This document shows positions 6,189-13,748 of a stretch of DNA of 32,898 nucleotides, one piece after another (the first letter of the stretch is position 1; each line of letters starts with the position of its first letter). The position numbers were made by a program, and so were the translations under genes. The stretch spans positions 1 through 32,898 of the IMG/VR virus record IMGVR_UViG_3300009507_000063. One strand, 5' to 3'. The notes beneath the pieces were generated by a model. That model saw only the letters and a program-made list of their open reading frames with translations, was not told where the DNA came from and did no database searches. This stretch comes from a virus.

Positions 6189-7078
6189 TTAATGTTGCGA
6201 ATATTAAAACACTCATCAAGAACCGAAAGACGGTCTGTCATACCAATGAGCATTCGCACATCATTATTTGCATATTCACCGCCATACGAGCGGGCTTCTT
6301 TTATTGAGACCTCAGAGTCTAAACCCGCTTTGATAAACGTAGGAATAGACAATGACGTATCTTGCAACACATCGCTAGCCTCAACAAGGCGACGAACCTT
6401 AGTGGGGTTTGCACCTTCACAATCAATAATTGTCTGATACATCTGATTAAAGAAAGTTTGCTTGACCGCTTTAAAGCCAACAATAGCCAGTTTTGCATAC
6501 ACGATTTCATGGTGTGTGCCAACCAGAACTTTCTTTGCACCCGCGATAGTATTGTTCATGACAATATTGGTGTGTGCTTCAACCGTCTTCTCATCACCGC
6601 CAATCATGAGCGTGTCACCGTTCAGAACTTCAAGTGCAGTCTCAGCCACTTCAGGTGAATAGATAACTTTACCTAAGAACCATTGTGGGTCAGTAGCACC
6701 TAGAATTCTGTCTAGAGTCTCGTGTGTGATTGTAGTCTTGAGACATACACCAGCGTCAGACTCTTTATGGATCCGAGAAAAGATATCCAACAACTCAGCA
6801 TCATCTGCGGTGTTGTTTTTCAGCAAAGGCACCTCTTCGCAGATATAGACGATGTTAGTGGCTTTGAGAATTTCTTCCATGTCGCCTTGTACAACGTCTA
6901 CAAGATTTTTGTCAAACGATGCACGAGTGGCATCTGCTAGGTAGTTGTCACCAATAATGCCAACTCTCAGTTTACCTGCGGGTTGTGATGCACCTTGTTG
7001 TGGTGGTGCCGCTTCATCTGTCATGCTGTTCCATGACTGCGACTCAGCCGCGGTGGGTGGTGGTTTTATCTCGCTCAT
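6185..7078 (-). CDS. UDP-glucose/GDP-mannose dehydrogenase-like protein, likely catalytically degenerate
   Basis: Residues 1-36 form a Pro/Ala/Gln-rich leader. The remainder follows the layout of nucleotide-sugar dehydrogenases: LRVGIIGDNYLA at the NAD-binding start, TNIVYICEEVPL, KTTITHETLDRIL, VIYSPEVAET, a central long helix with FKAVKQTFFNQMY, and RSYGGEYANNDVRML near the end. Key residues are changed. The GxGxxG loop reads GDNYLA, FFNE reads FFNQ, and the catalytic-Cys loop GGxCxxKD reads GGEYANND (Tyr269 in place of Cys). Ordinary two-step oxidation is therefore unlikely. It may be a binding or structural derivative, or use another chemistry (inference). It sits between the PrimPol-like gene and glutaredoxin. 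Confidence 0.75.
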   Translation of the reverse strand: MSEIKPPPTAAESQSWNSMTDEAAPPQQGASQPAGKLRVGIIGDNYLADATRASFDKNLVDVVQGDMEEILKATNIVYICEEVPLLKNNTADDAELLDIFSRIHKESDAGVCLKTTITHETLDRILGATDPQWFLGKVIYSPEVAETALEVLNGDTLMIGGDEKTVEAHTNIVMNNTIAGAKKVLVGTHHEIVYAKLAIVGFKAVKQTFFNQMYQTIIDCEGANPTKVRRLVEASDVLQDTSLSIPTFIKAGLDSEVSIKEARSYGGEYANNDVRMLIGMTDRLSVLDECFNIRNIK

Positions 7079-7087
7079 ATTTTACTC

Positions 7088-8023
7088 CTATGAATTTTTA
7101 TATGCATATTCTACAGCACGATCTGCTTCAACTTCAAGTGGTCTGTTATCATACCACATTCCATTGTCTTTGTCAAGTTGCCGACAAAGATCCGCAACTT
7201 GTTTGGCTGTTATGGGGTATCCTCTCTTGATTGCATTGCCAGCAGTAGCGATCATGATCTGATACATTTTGTGATACCATCCAGTACCAGTTATTGCTTG
7301 GTATTCCATCGCTAGTTGTCTAGGGAAAAATGGACAGTCGCGATAGTCTGTCCACACTAGATTGGTTTCTGTCATCTGATTTTTACGATGCTGAATCACA
7401 GCGGCTGCCATCTCAGGCGGTAGTCTATCAAGAAATGAATTGCCCGATGATGGTGGTCTGTAACTCCATTGAGACATTATATAGTCTGGGTCTACTTCTT
7501 CACCTTCATTCTCAAAAGTGAAATTGAATGCTTCAGGATATTGCGCAGGAACATAATACATTCGTGATAGATCTTTAGTCTGCTTGTCGCCAATATCTTG
7601 TAACTGTTTATTGAAAGCATACCAGAAATGTGGTATCTCATCTTTATCTAACTCGCGAGTCAATGGAAAGACAAGACGAAACTTAGGATTTATGGGCGTA
7701 CTTGATGCTGTAGAATAACAAAACCATCGGTACTTGCCACAGATTTCTTGCAGATTGTGTCTAAGGTCTCCGGTGTGAATATCAAAATCATCCACATCAA
7801 CAGCACACCAACGAGACCAACCGCTAACATTCCGATTAGAGCGCGTACTGTCTTTGACATACAAAGCAGGACTAAGCAAAGCAGAAGAATTATTGCCACC
7901 TTTGACTCCTGGTTCTTGTGATAGTTTAGTGAGAAATTTAGTAAATGCAGACCATGAACTCAGCGTCATTTGACGATGTGTTTTATTATCATACGTATTT
8001 GTGAAGATAGTAATCTGATACAT
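7088..8023 (-). CDS. PrimPol/AEP-like primase-family protein (311 aa)
   Basis: Residues 71-81 (RWCAVDVDDFD) match the hhDhD metal-binding motif I of archaeo-eukaryotic-type primases. FCYSTASSTPINPKFRLVFPL (101-121) matches the 'sTxSHt...pRfRlvlPL' strand pair of the VapE/replicase-type N-terminal primases, with the usual His replaced by Ser108. DLSRMYYVP (151-159) matches the third motif region. The C-terminal part (about 228-310, WYHKMYQIMIATAGNAIKRG onward) is a helical bundle like PriCT domains. There is no helicase domain and no zinc finger, and it is not alignable by eye with T4 gp61. A sigma70 promoter sits so that the mRNA should begin at the ATG. It heads the operon down to gp41. Confidence 0.6.
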   Translation of the reverse strand: MYQITIFTNTYDNKTHRQMTLSSWSAFTKFLTKLSQEPGVKGGNNSSALLSPALYVKDSTRSNRNVSGWSRWCAVDVDDFDIHTGDLRHNLQEICGKYRWFCYSTASSTPINPKFRLVFPLTRELDKDEIPHFWYAFNKQLQDIGDKQTKDLSRMYYVPAQYPEAFNFTFENEGEEVDPDYIMSQWSYRPPSSGNSFLDRLPPEMAAAVIQHRKNQMTETNLVWTDYRDCPFFPRQLAMEYQAITGTGWYHKMYQIMIATAGNAIKRGYPITAKQVADLCRQLDKDNGMWYDNRPLEVEADRAVEYAYKNS

Positions 8024-8029
8024 GAGACT

Positions 8030-8058
8030 ATTATAATGTATTTTCAGTCAGATGTCAA
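8030..8058 (-). promoter_or_regulatory. Sigma70 promoter, perfect consensus, upstream of the PrimPol-like gene
   Basis: -35 TTGACA (8058-8053), 17-bp spacer, -10 TATAAT (8035-8030). Only six bases (AGTCTC) separate the -10 from the ATG, so the expected start of transcription is position 8023, the A of the start codon. The gp43 stop TGA is the TGA within the -35 hexamer. It should be used by unmodified host polymerase early in infection. Confidence 0.9.
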
Positions 8059-10502
8059 CCGAAAAATGCTTCTAGTGTGGCACGTGGTTCAGCAGACCAG
8101 CCAACCGCATCTAGAATGGGATTCAAAGGATCCACAAATGCTTTGTTAAACATTGTGTTATAATCTATCTGAGGTTGAAGACCTAATTCTTTAGGCAACA
8201 CGCCGGGAAATGAAATGACATTCTCGTTTATACGGTTAGGCACCTTGAGGTATACGAACTTGATTTTCTCGCCGTTCTGTATCTTCTCATACTTATCAGA
8301 CAGACCTTGTTTCTTGATGTGGTGATTATATAGCAAGGCTCCACGAGAGTGGATAGGTGTGCCCTTGCCGTAAATACTAGTTCGGTCAGAATACTTATCT
8401 ACGTTGGTTACACCACGAGGGAAGGCAATCGCTTCGGGTGGTAGCGTAGAGAATTCTTTTTTGAATTCACGAATAAATTTCTGAGTGTCATCTTCGGTGC
8501 CCTCAATCAATACACGAAACACCTGCTTGAATCTATCGCGCACAATCTCGGGTGTGCTGGACTTAATCGCTTCAATACCCATCATCTTGAGTTTAGGTTC
8601 AGCGTATTGCACACCCTCGCTGTTATGAACGTTAAGGATGTATCGCTTCTTTGCCATCCAGATACCACGATCAGCGATGACCTCACGCTTCATGATCATG
8701 CGATTCTCATAGGCATTTGTCTCGTTCGCCAGAATTTCATAGCCATCAGCAATGATCTTTTCAAAATGCCCGCACACTTTATCAAGAAAGTTTACGGGAT
8801 TGGCAGGTGTGTGTAGATTGACAAGCGATGACATATTGATGTACACAGAGTCAGTGTCAATCGCAATGACATAATCTTCTTTGGTGCCAAGGATGTTCTG
8901 CATCTCAGTATTCACAGAGACTTCAGCATTCTTAATCGCTCGCTGACCACTAGTCGTGACAGCCTCTGCAATCTGTAAATCAAAGTATCTGAACCACTGA
9001 TTCGCCATTGCGCCATAGAGTGAGTTCATCAGAATCTTTACCGCCATCTGTTGATTGTCAAAGATGGTGATATCATTTGCTAGTTTCTTTGTGGGTGCTT
9101 CAGCATACTTCTTTTGTGCGTCAATCATCTTAGTCTTGGCTTCTACACGATCACCATAGAACTGCTTGATTACCTTTGGAATAATACCCTCAATGTCTTT
9201 GCGATATTTGGTGCCGTTCGCCGCTTGTGCAAAGTCTCCATCATCACCGTCAATCCATGAGAGAGTCTCGGGTGACATATTGTATTGTACAATAATATTA
9301 GGATACAGGCTGTTCAAGTCAAACGAGGTAACCCAATCATGTGCACCAACTACAGGATCTTTTACATAGCCACCGACAATAGAACCTTTTGCTTTGTTCT
9401 GCTTGGGCGGTACAACAATGTCTTGCTTGAGTAAAGCATTAAAGATAACAGCATCCCATATCGTAGTAGTGCCGAAGGTGTCAGAGTAATTGGTCTTGGC
9501 TTTGTACGCCATGGTTAGCGCCAACGTAATAAGACCCATCTTCTCTTCTAGTTTATCCACCAACTCTACGTCTTTGATGTTGTAGTCAATGAACTTTTGA
9601 TAGTCATTCTTATAGAGCGTGTGGAGATTGCCGTGTTCTTCGTAGGAGAGTTTCTTCTCGCCAAGTATTGAGTATGCAATGTGATCCAGTTTGTACGACT
9701 CTTGCTCGCCGTAGGTAAGTTTACCAAACTTCTGAAACAAATCATAGTAGTCTAGTTGAGATATACCCTCAAGATCATACGCGATGGCATCTTGACCCAT
9801 CTTGGTGTGAATCTTTCGTTGTCTAATCAGACCCCATGGTGATAACTTCTTGGCTTCGTCTTCGCCCATCAGCCGAGTGATACGATTAGCGAGATAAGGA
9901 ATGTCAAACTGTTTAGTGTTCCAACCAGTTACAATATCAGGACAGGTAGACTTAGATGACCACCAACCAAGAAACGATTGAAGAAGATTTTTCTCAGTCT
10001 CACAATAGAAATACTTGACCGCCTTATCGCTGAGGCTGACATCATAAGGTTGTGAACCCCAAACATAATATACATTAGTTATGTTATTCTTACATGTGAT
10101 AGCAGTGACTTCATGAAGGGCGTCTTCAGGAAAGGGAAAGCCTTCGTCAGATGCTACCTCAATATCAATAGTGGTCACATTAATACGTTCACGTTCAAAG
10201 GTGATGTCGCGAGGAAAAGTAGTGCCAATAAATTGGAGCACGAAGTTGGACATACCGCTCACAGGATAGTTGGGCACATCTTCGTACTGCTTGATGAAAT
10301 CCGATGCCTCTCGCATGTCATTGAACTCTATAGGTGACACATTGCCGCCATATAGACTCGTGAATTTAGAGGCTGTACCCTTGGGTGTGGGTACGAACAG
10401 GTTGGGTTTATATCTTATCTTCTTTTGGACTCGCTCGCCATTTTCATAGCCGCGATAGAGAAGATTGACGCCATATCGGGTAACATTGGTATAATATTTC
10501 AT
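8055..10502 (-). CDS. 43: DNA polymerase, T4 gp43 family (family B)
   Basis: All family B motifs are present in an 815-aa chain. Exo I is DIE (113-115), Exo [10 protein letters not shown] (193-200) and Exo [13 protein letters not shown] (307-316). Pol A is SFDLNSLYP (393-401), pol B is K489 with NSLYG (493-497), and pol C is DTDS (549-552). A KKRY motif follows. The C-terminus ATLEAFFG resembles the clamp-binding tail of T4/RB69 polymerase, so it should dock on gp45. It is about 80 residues shorter than T4 gp43. ATG 10502 fits the T4 N-terminus, yet has no Shine-Dalgarno and lies exactly at the predicted transcription start of its own promoter. Confidence 0.98.
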   Translation of the reverse strand: MKYYTNVTRYGVNLLYRGYENGERVQKKIRYKPNLFVPTPKGTASKFTSLYGGNVSPIEFNDMREASDFIKQYEDVPNYPVSGMSNFVLQFIGTTFPRDITFERERINVTTIDIEVASDEGFPFPEDALHEVTAITCKNNITNVYYVWGSQPYDVSLSDKAVKYFYCETEKNLLQSFLGWWSSKSTCPDIVTGWNTKQFDIPYLANRITRLMGEDEAKKLSPWGLIRQRKIHTKMGQDAIAYDLEGISQLDYYDLFQKFGKLTYGEQESYKLDHIAYSILGEKKLSYEEHGNLHTLYKNDYQKFIDYNIKDVELVDKLEEKMGLITLALTMAYKAKTNYSDTFGTTTIWDAVIFNALLKQDIVVPPKQNKAKGSIVGGYVKDPVVGAHDWVTSFDLNSLYPNIIVQYNMSPETLSWIDGDDGDFAQAANGTKYRKDIEGIIPKVIKQFYGDRVEAKTKMIDAQKKYAEAPTKKLANDITIFDNQQMAVKILMNSLYGAMANQWFRYFDLQIAEAVTTSGQRAIKNAEVSVNTEMQNILGTKEDYVIAIDTDSVYINMSSLVNLHTPANPVNFLDKVCGHFEKIIADGYEILANETNAYENRMIMKREVIADRGIWMAKKRYILNVHNSEGVQYAEPKLKMMGIEAIKSSTPEIVRDRFKQVFRVLIEGTEDDTQKFIREFKKEFSTLPPEAIAFPRGVTNVDKYSDRTSIYGKGTPIHSRGALLYNHHIKKQGLSDKYEKIQNGEKIKFVYLKVPNRINENVISFPGVLPKELGLQPQIDYNTMFNKAFVDPLNPILDAVGWSAEPRATLEAFFG

Positions 10503-10508
10503 TCAGTA

Positions 10509-10537
10509 AGTATACTGTATTCCTTAGTCGTTGTCAA
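10509..10537 (-). promoter_or_regulatory. Sigma70 promoter upstream of gp43
   Basis: -35 TTGACA (10537-10532), 17-bp spacer, -10 TATACT (10514-10509), then six bases (TACTGA) and the ATG of gp43. The predicted start of transcription is 10502, the A of ATG. The spacer holds the TAA stop of the upstream glycosyltransferase-like gene. The CACTTGACAA 10-mer spanning the -35 recurs at the plus-strand promoter near 20334. Confidence 0.88.
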
Positions 10538-11276
10538 GTGATATCCACTCAAAATCTGGATGTTTTTCGCGTCTGTACATGGTCGTCATATCATACTTAC
10601 CGTTTCGCATGGACTTGGGTCGGTCGGTGACAGTGCCACCATACTTTTCGTCTACGATTTGAGTACAAGGCGCATGAAGAACAACCGAAGGATCTGTATG
10701 CGCTTGACTTGCATTTGCGCCTATACCCATGAGATTAATCCAACGAGGATCCTTTCGGCGACTCATCGGCCAGTATATCACATTGTTTTTTACTTTAGCA
10801 ACCCTGCAATATGTATCTGTTGCGGAGTGAAGACACGACATAGGACCTCTTGAATTACTGCCTCGGTCTCTTACCAAGTTCAACCACTGCTGTGCTACGC
10901 CTTGCTGACAAGTCCATATTTCCATTGCTGTACCCAGAACAATCGTCGGCATTTGTTTCCACTTAGTCATAACCATTCTAAAAGTGTCAACGTGCTTTGG
11001 ACGGAGATAAGCATCATGTTCCATTACCCAAAATCTTTCGCCCGATGCTATTCTATTTACCATTCTATATGCGGAATGAAACGATCCCATTTCTTGAGGT
11101 GATCTACTGTCAGAACTGATATAGTCTAACTCAGGTAGAAGGGTGTCAGGCGTGACGCACTGAACGACATGTATTTGGAATATATCTTCAACGGGTTTGA
11201 AAGACTCAAGAGCGCGGTCTTTATATCTGACAGCCAAAGGATTGTTCAGATCCACCTGCATGTAGGCTTGAATCAT
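10524..11276 (-). CDS. Glycosyltransferase-like protein (250 aa)
   Basis: ERFWVMEHDAYLRP around residues 80-93 looks like the metal-binding acidic motif of GT-A type sugar transferases (the ...EDDA... motif of family 25 LPS transferases), here EHDA. The following segment (MPTIVLGTAMEIW) and late Cys/His/Asp residues keep the size and order of such enzymes. Known relatives move a sugar from a nucleotide sugar to a glycan or protein. The target here could be phage DNA, a virion protein or host LPS and cannot be told. It overlaps the methyltransferase gene by 4 bases, so the two are probably co-expressed. Confidence 0.55.
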   Translation of the reverse strand: MIQAYMQVDLNNPLAVRYKDRALESFKPVEDIFQIHVVQCVTPDTLLPELDYISSDSRSPQEMGSFHSAYRMVNRIASGERFWVMEHDAYLRPKHVDTFRMVMTKWKQMPTIVLGTAMEIWTCQQGVAQQWLNLVRDRGSNSRGPMSCLHSATDTYCRVAKVKNNVIYWPMSRRKDPRWINLMGIGANASQAHTDPSVVLHAPCTQIVDEKYGGTVTDRPKSMRNGKYDMTTMYRREKHPDFEWISLDND

Positions 11277-12022
11277 CTCCAGAACTCATCGTCCGTTTGC
11301 ATTCCAAATAATTCTTCAAAGTGAAAGGGAGTATTCTTTAACATCCAACATGCGATTCTGATCTTAGCATTGATCTTAAACTTCTCATAATTTGCACTTC
11401 CTTTCTCTAACCAATTCGTAAGATCACGAGAGACATCACCAATAGTAAAACAAGTGATCTCACTGTGTTTGATCTTGTACCGCTCGGTGGTATATCCGTT
11501 CTCTTTGAGATACTCATTAAAACAATCAATTGCACCATGAACTAAGGTAGTGTCATGAAAGAGAATGCAGCCTGTTTCTTTCAGGTGTTTAAGTGCATTC
11601 ATGGCATCACGAAACGCCGCCGCGTTTGTATGCTCGGCATCTATAAAGATAATATCGTACTTGGTTGTTACTGGCAGATAGGCGAGATCACCTTGAAACG
11701 TCTCCATCTTATCAACAGGCACTTGCCAGTGTTCTAGAAGTTCATATACCTTTTCAAACGATGGGCTACCATTGTGTCCAACACCACGAATGTGGTCTTT
11801 ATTTCGTTCATCAGGATAGGACTCAGGATATAGATCCAAAGCCATCAGATATTTGAGATTAGGATTTAACAGTTGATAGGGTAAACTCTGACCGTAGTAA
11901 GTGCCGACTTCTAGCCAGTTGTAATCTTTGAAATAGTGACCCAAGGCGATCATGAAATTAACATCTCCTTGCATCATCATACCGTTGTCTTCAGGATTAT
12001 TAATATCAAATTGTTTAGGCAT
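11273..12022 (-). CDS. SAM-dependent methyltransferase (class I, Methyltransf_24-like)
   Basis: Motif I is YNWLEVGTYYGQSLPY (about residues 34-49). An acidic residue ends the next strand (YLMALDLYPE). YDIIFIDAEHTNAAAF (122-137) is the classic metal-dependent O-methyltransferase/cephalosporin-hydroxylase-like strand 4, and GCILFHDTTLVHG follows. The first Gly-rich loop is short (EVGTYYG). The enzyme likely methylates a small molecule or sugar; with the glycosyltransferase that overlaps it, glycan tailoring is a reasonable inference. A GAGAG Shine-Dalgarno lies before ATG 12022. Confidence 0.8.
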   Translation of the reverse strand: MPKQFDINNPEDNGMMMQGDVNFMIALGHYFKDYNWLEVGTYYGQSLPYQLLNPNLKYLMALDLYPESYPDERNKDHIRGVGHNGSPSFEKVYELLEHWQVPVDKMETFQGDLAYLPVTTKYDIIFIDAEHTNAAAFRDAMNALKHLKETGCILFHDTTLVHGAIDCFNEYLKENGYTTERYKIKHSEITCFTIGDVSRDLTNWLEKGSANYEKFKINAKIRIACWMLKNTPFHFEELFGMQTDDEFWR

Positions 12023-12038
12023 AGTATTCTCTCATAAA

Positions 12039-12134
12039 TTAGTCCGACATTTTTAAGCGACTCGTTCCGTAGAGTCCAAGAACGTCGGCAAACTTGTATA
12101 CGTTGTTACAACATATAGTTAACGAATGGTCCAT
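12039..12134 (-). CDS. Possible tiny protein (31 aa)
   Basis: An ATG at 12134 opens a 31-codon frame to TAA at 12039. Its C-terminal half (VYKFADVLGLYGTSRLKMSD) has coding-like composition. It overlaps the 44-aa membrane protein gene by 29 bases and has only a weak Shine-Dalgarno (TAGG). The same bases can also fold into imperfect hairpins, so the segment could instead be a leader structure for the methyltransferase gene. Treat as tentative. Confidence 0.3.
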   Translation of the reverse strand: MDHSLTICCNNVYKFADVLGLYGTSRLKMSD

Positions 12135-12240
12135 AACCTATGCTATACGTGGGGGTATAGAAGAATGGTCCTACCATTCCTCCAATGATTAAAAATGCGA
12201 ACAGGGTAATCCCTGCAACGTTCTTTGCTTTCTTAATCAT
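12106..12240 (-). CDS. Small membrane protein (44 aa)
   Basis: ATG at 12240 overlaps the TAA of the preceding small gene (TAATG). The sequence has a basic start (MIKKAKN), one hydrophobic helix (VAGITLFAFLIIGGMVGPFF) and a Tyr/Pro-rich tail (YTPTYSIGYGPFVNYML). Predicted topology is N-in with a periplasmic tail. It is the third in a run of exported or membrane mini-proteins. Function is unknown. Confidence 0.65.
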   Translation of the reverse strand: MIKKAKNVAGITLFAFLIIGGMVGPFFYTPTYSIGYGPFVNYML

Positions 12241-12347
12241 TATATAGACACCAAACTTACCACAATAATAAATGGTGCTACTGCTAAAATAGAGAGCAAT
12301 TGCAGGGTTGCAATTACGCTCTCTCGGTTTTCATATAACGTTTTCAT
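12240..12347 (-). CDS. Small membrane protein (35 aa)
   Basis: ATG at 12347 overlaps the TAA of the secreted 79-aa gene, and a strong GAGGAG Shine-Dalgarno precedes it. The protein is a polar N-terminus (MKTLYENRES) followed by a single long hydrophobic helix (VIATLQLLSILAVAPFIIVV). It is too short for most family models. The chain of TAATG overlaps at 12347 and 12240 shows translational coupling and supports all three genes. It may act as a membrane-inserted regulator or inhibitor (inference). Confidence 0.65.
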   Translation of the reverse strand: MKTLYENRESVIATLQLLSILAVAPFIIVVSLVSI

Positions 12348-12586
12348 TACTTCTCCTCTTTTGCCGATACAACATAACCTGCTTCTTCCCACTCTGCGAG
12401 TGTTCTGCACTTAGTTCTTGCGATGGTAGTCATACCAACATGTTGAACCTTTACTCGTGCACAGAATTTGCCATCTCCACGTTCAGTTGCAGTGTATGAC
12501 TCTTCTGCCATAACTGGTGCTGAACTTAAAGATGCCGCTAAGATTACGCCACTACAAGCGGCGAGGATAGTGTTTTTAGTTTTCAT
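12347..12586 (-). CDS. Secreted small protein with conserved Cys pair (79 aa)
   Basis: There is a clear Sec signal peptide (MKTKNTILAACSGVILAASL..., cleavage near VMA-EE at residue 27). The mature part has two Cys (42 and 60) framing KVQHVGMTTIARTK and a C-terminal CRTLAEWEEAGYV. A Cys-Arg-Thr-x-x-Glu-Trp ending of this type recalls small periplasmic proteins I associate with alphaproteobacteria, so this may be host-derived. The protein would act in the periplasm, and the Cys pair probably forms a disulfide. An AAGGAC Shine-Dalgarno lies about 9 bases upstream. Confidence 0.7.
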   Translation of the reverse strand: MKTKNTILAACSGVILAASLSSAPVMAEESYTATERGDGKFCARVKVQHVGMTTIARTKCRTLAEWEEAGYVVSAKEEK

Positions 12587-12598
12587 TTATAAGTGTCC

Positions 12599-13027
12599 TT
12601 ATTGAGAATTAATTTGTATTTTTCTCGGACGCTTCTCTTCGGGTAGTTCCACTCTGAGTTTAATCACTAGTAGTCCATTGACGAATTCGGCTCCATCAAC
12701 GACAACGTGGTCTGCGAGTCGAAATGTTTCCACGAATTTCTTCGTAGTAATCCCTTTGTGAAGATACTCTCTTGTATCCTCTTCTGGGTTTCCCGAAATA
12801 ACTAGAACTCCAGGCTTTGCCTCGATATCTAGATCTTTCTTAGCATAACCACCTAAAGCAAACTCCATGGCGTAATCCGTGTCAGAATATTTGATAATAT
12901 TGTGACGAGGAAAACCCTTCTCGTTGGCACCTAGTGCGGTTAGTTTTTCTATCTCATCCCATACATGGTCGAAACCAATGAAACGAGAGTGGGGGAACGA
13001 AAACACCTTTGTTCGTGTATTAACCAT
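12599..13027 (-). CDS. Small heat-shock protein, Hsp20/IbpA family
   Basis: A 142-aa alpha-crystallin-domain chaperone. FPRHNIIKYSDTDYAMEFALGGY begins the domain (about residues 40-62), KPGVLVISG and YLHKGITTKKFVETFRLADHVVV carry the core strands, and FVNGLLVIKLRVELPEE holds the GLL-type signature before the tail. Such proteins hold unfolding proteins as ATP-independent oligomers. Related genes are frequent in T4-like cyanophages, where a role in scaffold or host protein stability is suspected. It has its own sigma70 promoter (13097-13125), a 63-base leader with inverted repeats, and an AAGGAG Shine-Dalgarno before ATG 13027. Confidence 0.93.
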   Translation of the reverse strand: MVNTRTKVFSFPHSRFIGFDHVWDEIEKLTALGANEKGFPRHNIIKYSDTDYAMEFALGGYAKKDLDIEAKPGVLVISGNPEEDTREYLHKGITTKKFVETFRLADHVVVDGAEFVNGLLVIKLRVELPEEKRPRKIQINSQ

Positions 13028-13058
13028 TGCTATCTCCTTATTAATTTAAGCAAGATTG

Positions 13059-13077
13059 TTGTCTATCCTCCAGACAA
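13059..13077 (-). other. Hairpin in the hsp20 leader
   Basis: In the transcript, TTGTCT pairs with AGACAA around a 7-base loop GGAGGAT. The loop bases can instead pair with CTGTCCTC upstream (13091-13084) as an 8-bp stem with one G-U, so two exclusive folds exist. The real Shine-Dalgarno (AAGGAG, about 13036-13041) is outside both. Any regulatory meaning is inferred. Confidence 0.4.
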
Positions 13078-13096
13078 TTCTGCGAGGACAGTAATA

Positions 13097-13125
13097 TATA
13101 TAACACAAATTATCCTAAGAGTCAA
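13097..13125 (-). promoter_or_regulatory. Sigma70 promoter upstream of hsp20
   Basis: -35 TTGACT (13125-13120), 17-bp spacer, -10 TATATA (13102-13097). Predicted start of transcription near 13090, giving a 63-base leader. The TGA stop of the oxygenase-like gene at 13122-13748 is the TGA of the -35 hexamer. Confidence 0.78.
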
Positions 13126-13748
13126 GAAATTTTTACATCATCAAATTCCGGTAGATCGTTATGAATAGGAGTCGCCATAGGATGAAGTTCGGGTATCAAT
13201 TTGAATGGCGTTGATACGTCCATCTTTTCACTCAGTATCTTGTACTGTTCAGAATCTTTTCTTATGTAATGACACAACATCATCAACTGCCAACCTGCGG
13301 GTTGTTCTCTTCTGCCATGCTCCATGTTCACACCGTCATAGACCAGACCATAGCCTACGGGTATATCATAGTCAACACCCTCTATTTTCAGCGGCGTAGG
13401 CTTTTCTAGTCCACCACCAAATCCACATGTGATGCTGGCTGAGATTTGACAGTGATGATAGTCTTTATGGTCGTATAGGATATATCCAGGTCCCATCACT
13501 CGCCAGAACACCGTCGTAGGATACAGGTCAAAGCCACAAGTTTCTTCCATTATCTTGTGCTTTGCCAGACCCCATTCAAGAATCCATGGTTCACGATTGC
13601 CTTGACATTTCTGTTTTGAGGCTGGATCCAAGTTCACATAATTAGGATTGCTAGCCATGACTTGGAGTTCGTCAATATACTTTGCGAGAAATTGACATGC
13701 CCATTCACATTCTTGTTCAGTAGCAATTGGAATTACTTGAGATTTCAT
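13122..13748 (-). CDS. Fe(II)/2-oxoglutarate dioxygenase-like protein (208 aa)
   Basis: The double-stranded beta-helix signature is visible. H94-x-D96 is in ILYDHKDYHHC, and the distal His144 with Arg146/147 is in NMEHGRREQP, the spacing expected for the HxD...H...R facial triad and 2-oxoglutarate contact. Prolyl-hydroxylase-like phage enzymes of this size are common in aquatic T4-like phages. The substrate is unknown; protein or modified-base hydroxylation are options. It overlaps the next oxygenase-like gene by 4 bases, and its stop codon forms part of the hsp20 promoter. Confidence 0.72.
   Translation of the reverse strand: MKSQVIPIATEQECEWACQFLAKYIDELQVMASNPNYVNLDPASKQKCQGNREPWILEWGLAKHKIMEETCGFDLYPTTVFWRVMGPGYILYDHKDYHHCQISASITCGFGGGLEKPTPLKIEGVDYDIPVGYGLVYDGVNMEHGRREQPAGWQLMMLCHYIRKDSEQYKILSEKMDVSTPFKLIPELHPMATPIHNDLPEFDDVKIS

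Noticed and set aside
12041-12100. tRNA-like or structured RNA fold before the methyltransferase
   Set aside because: Stems CGAC/GTCG and GTTC/GAAC exist, but there is no acceptor stem, T-loop GTTC consensus in place, or CCA end. The bases also form a plausible short reading frame.
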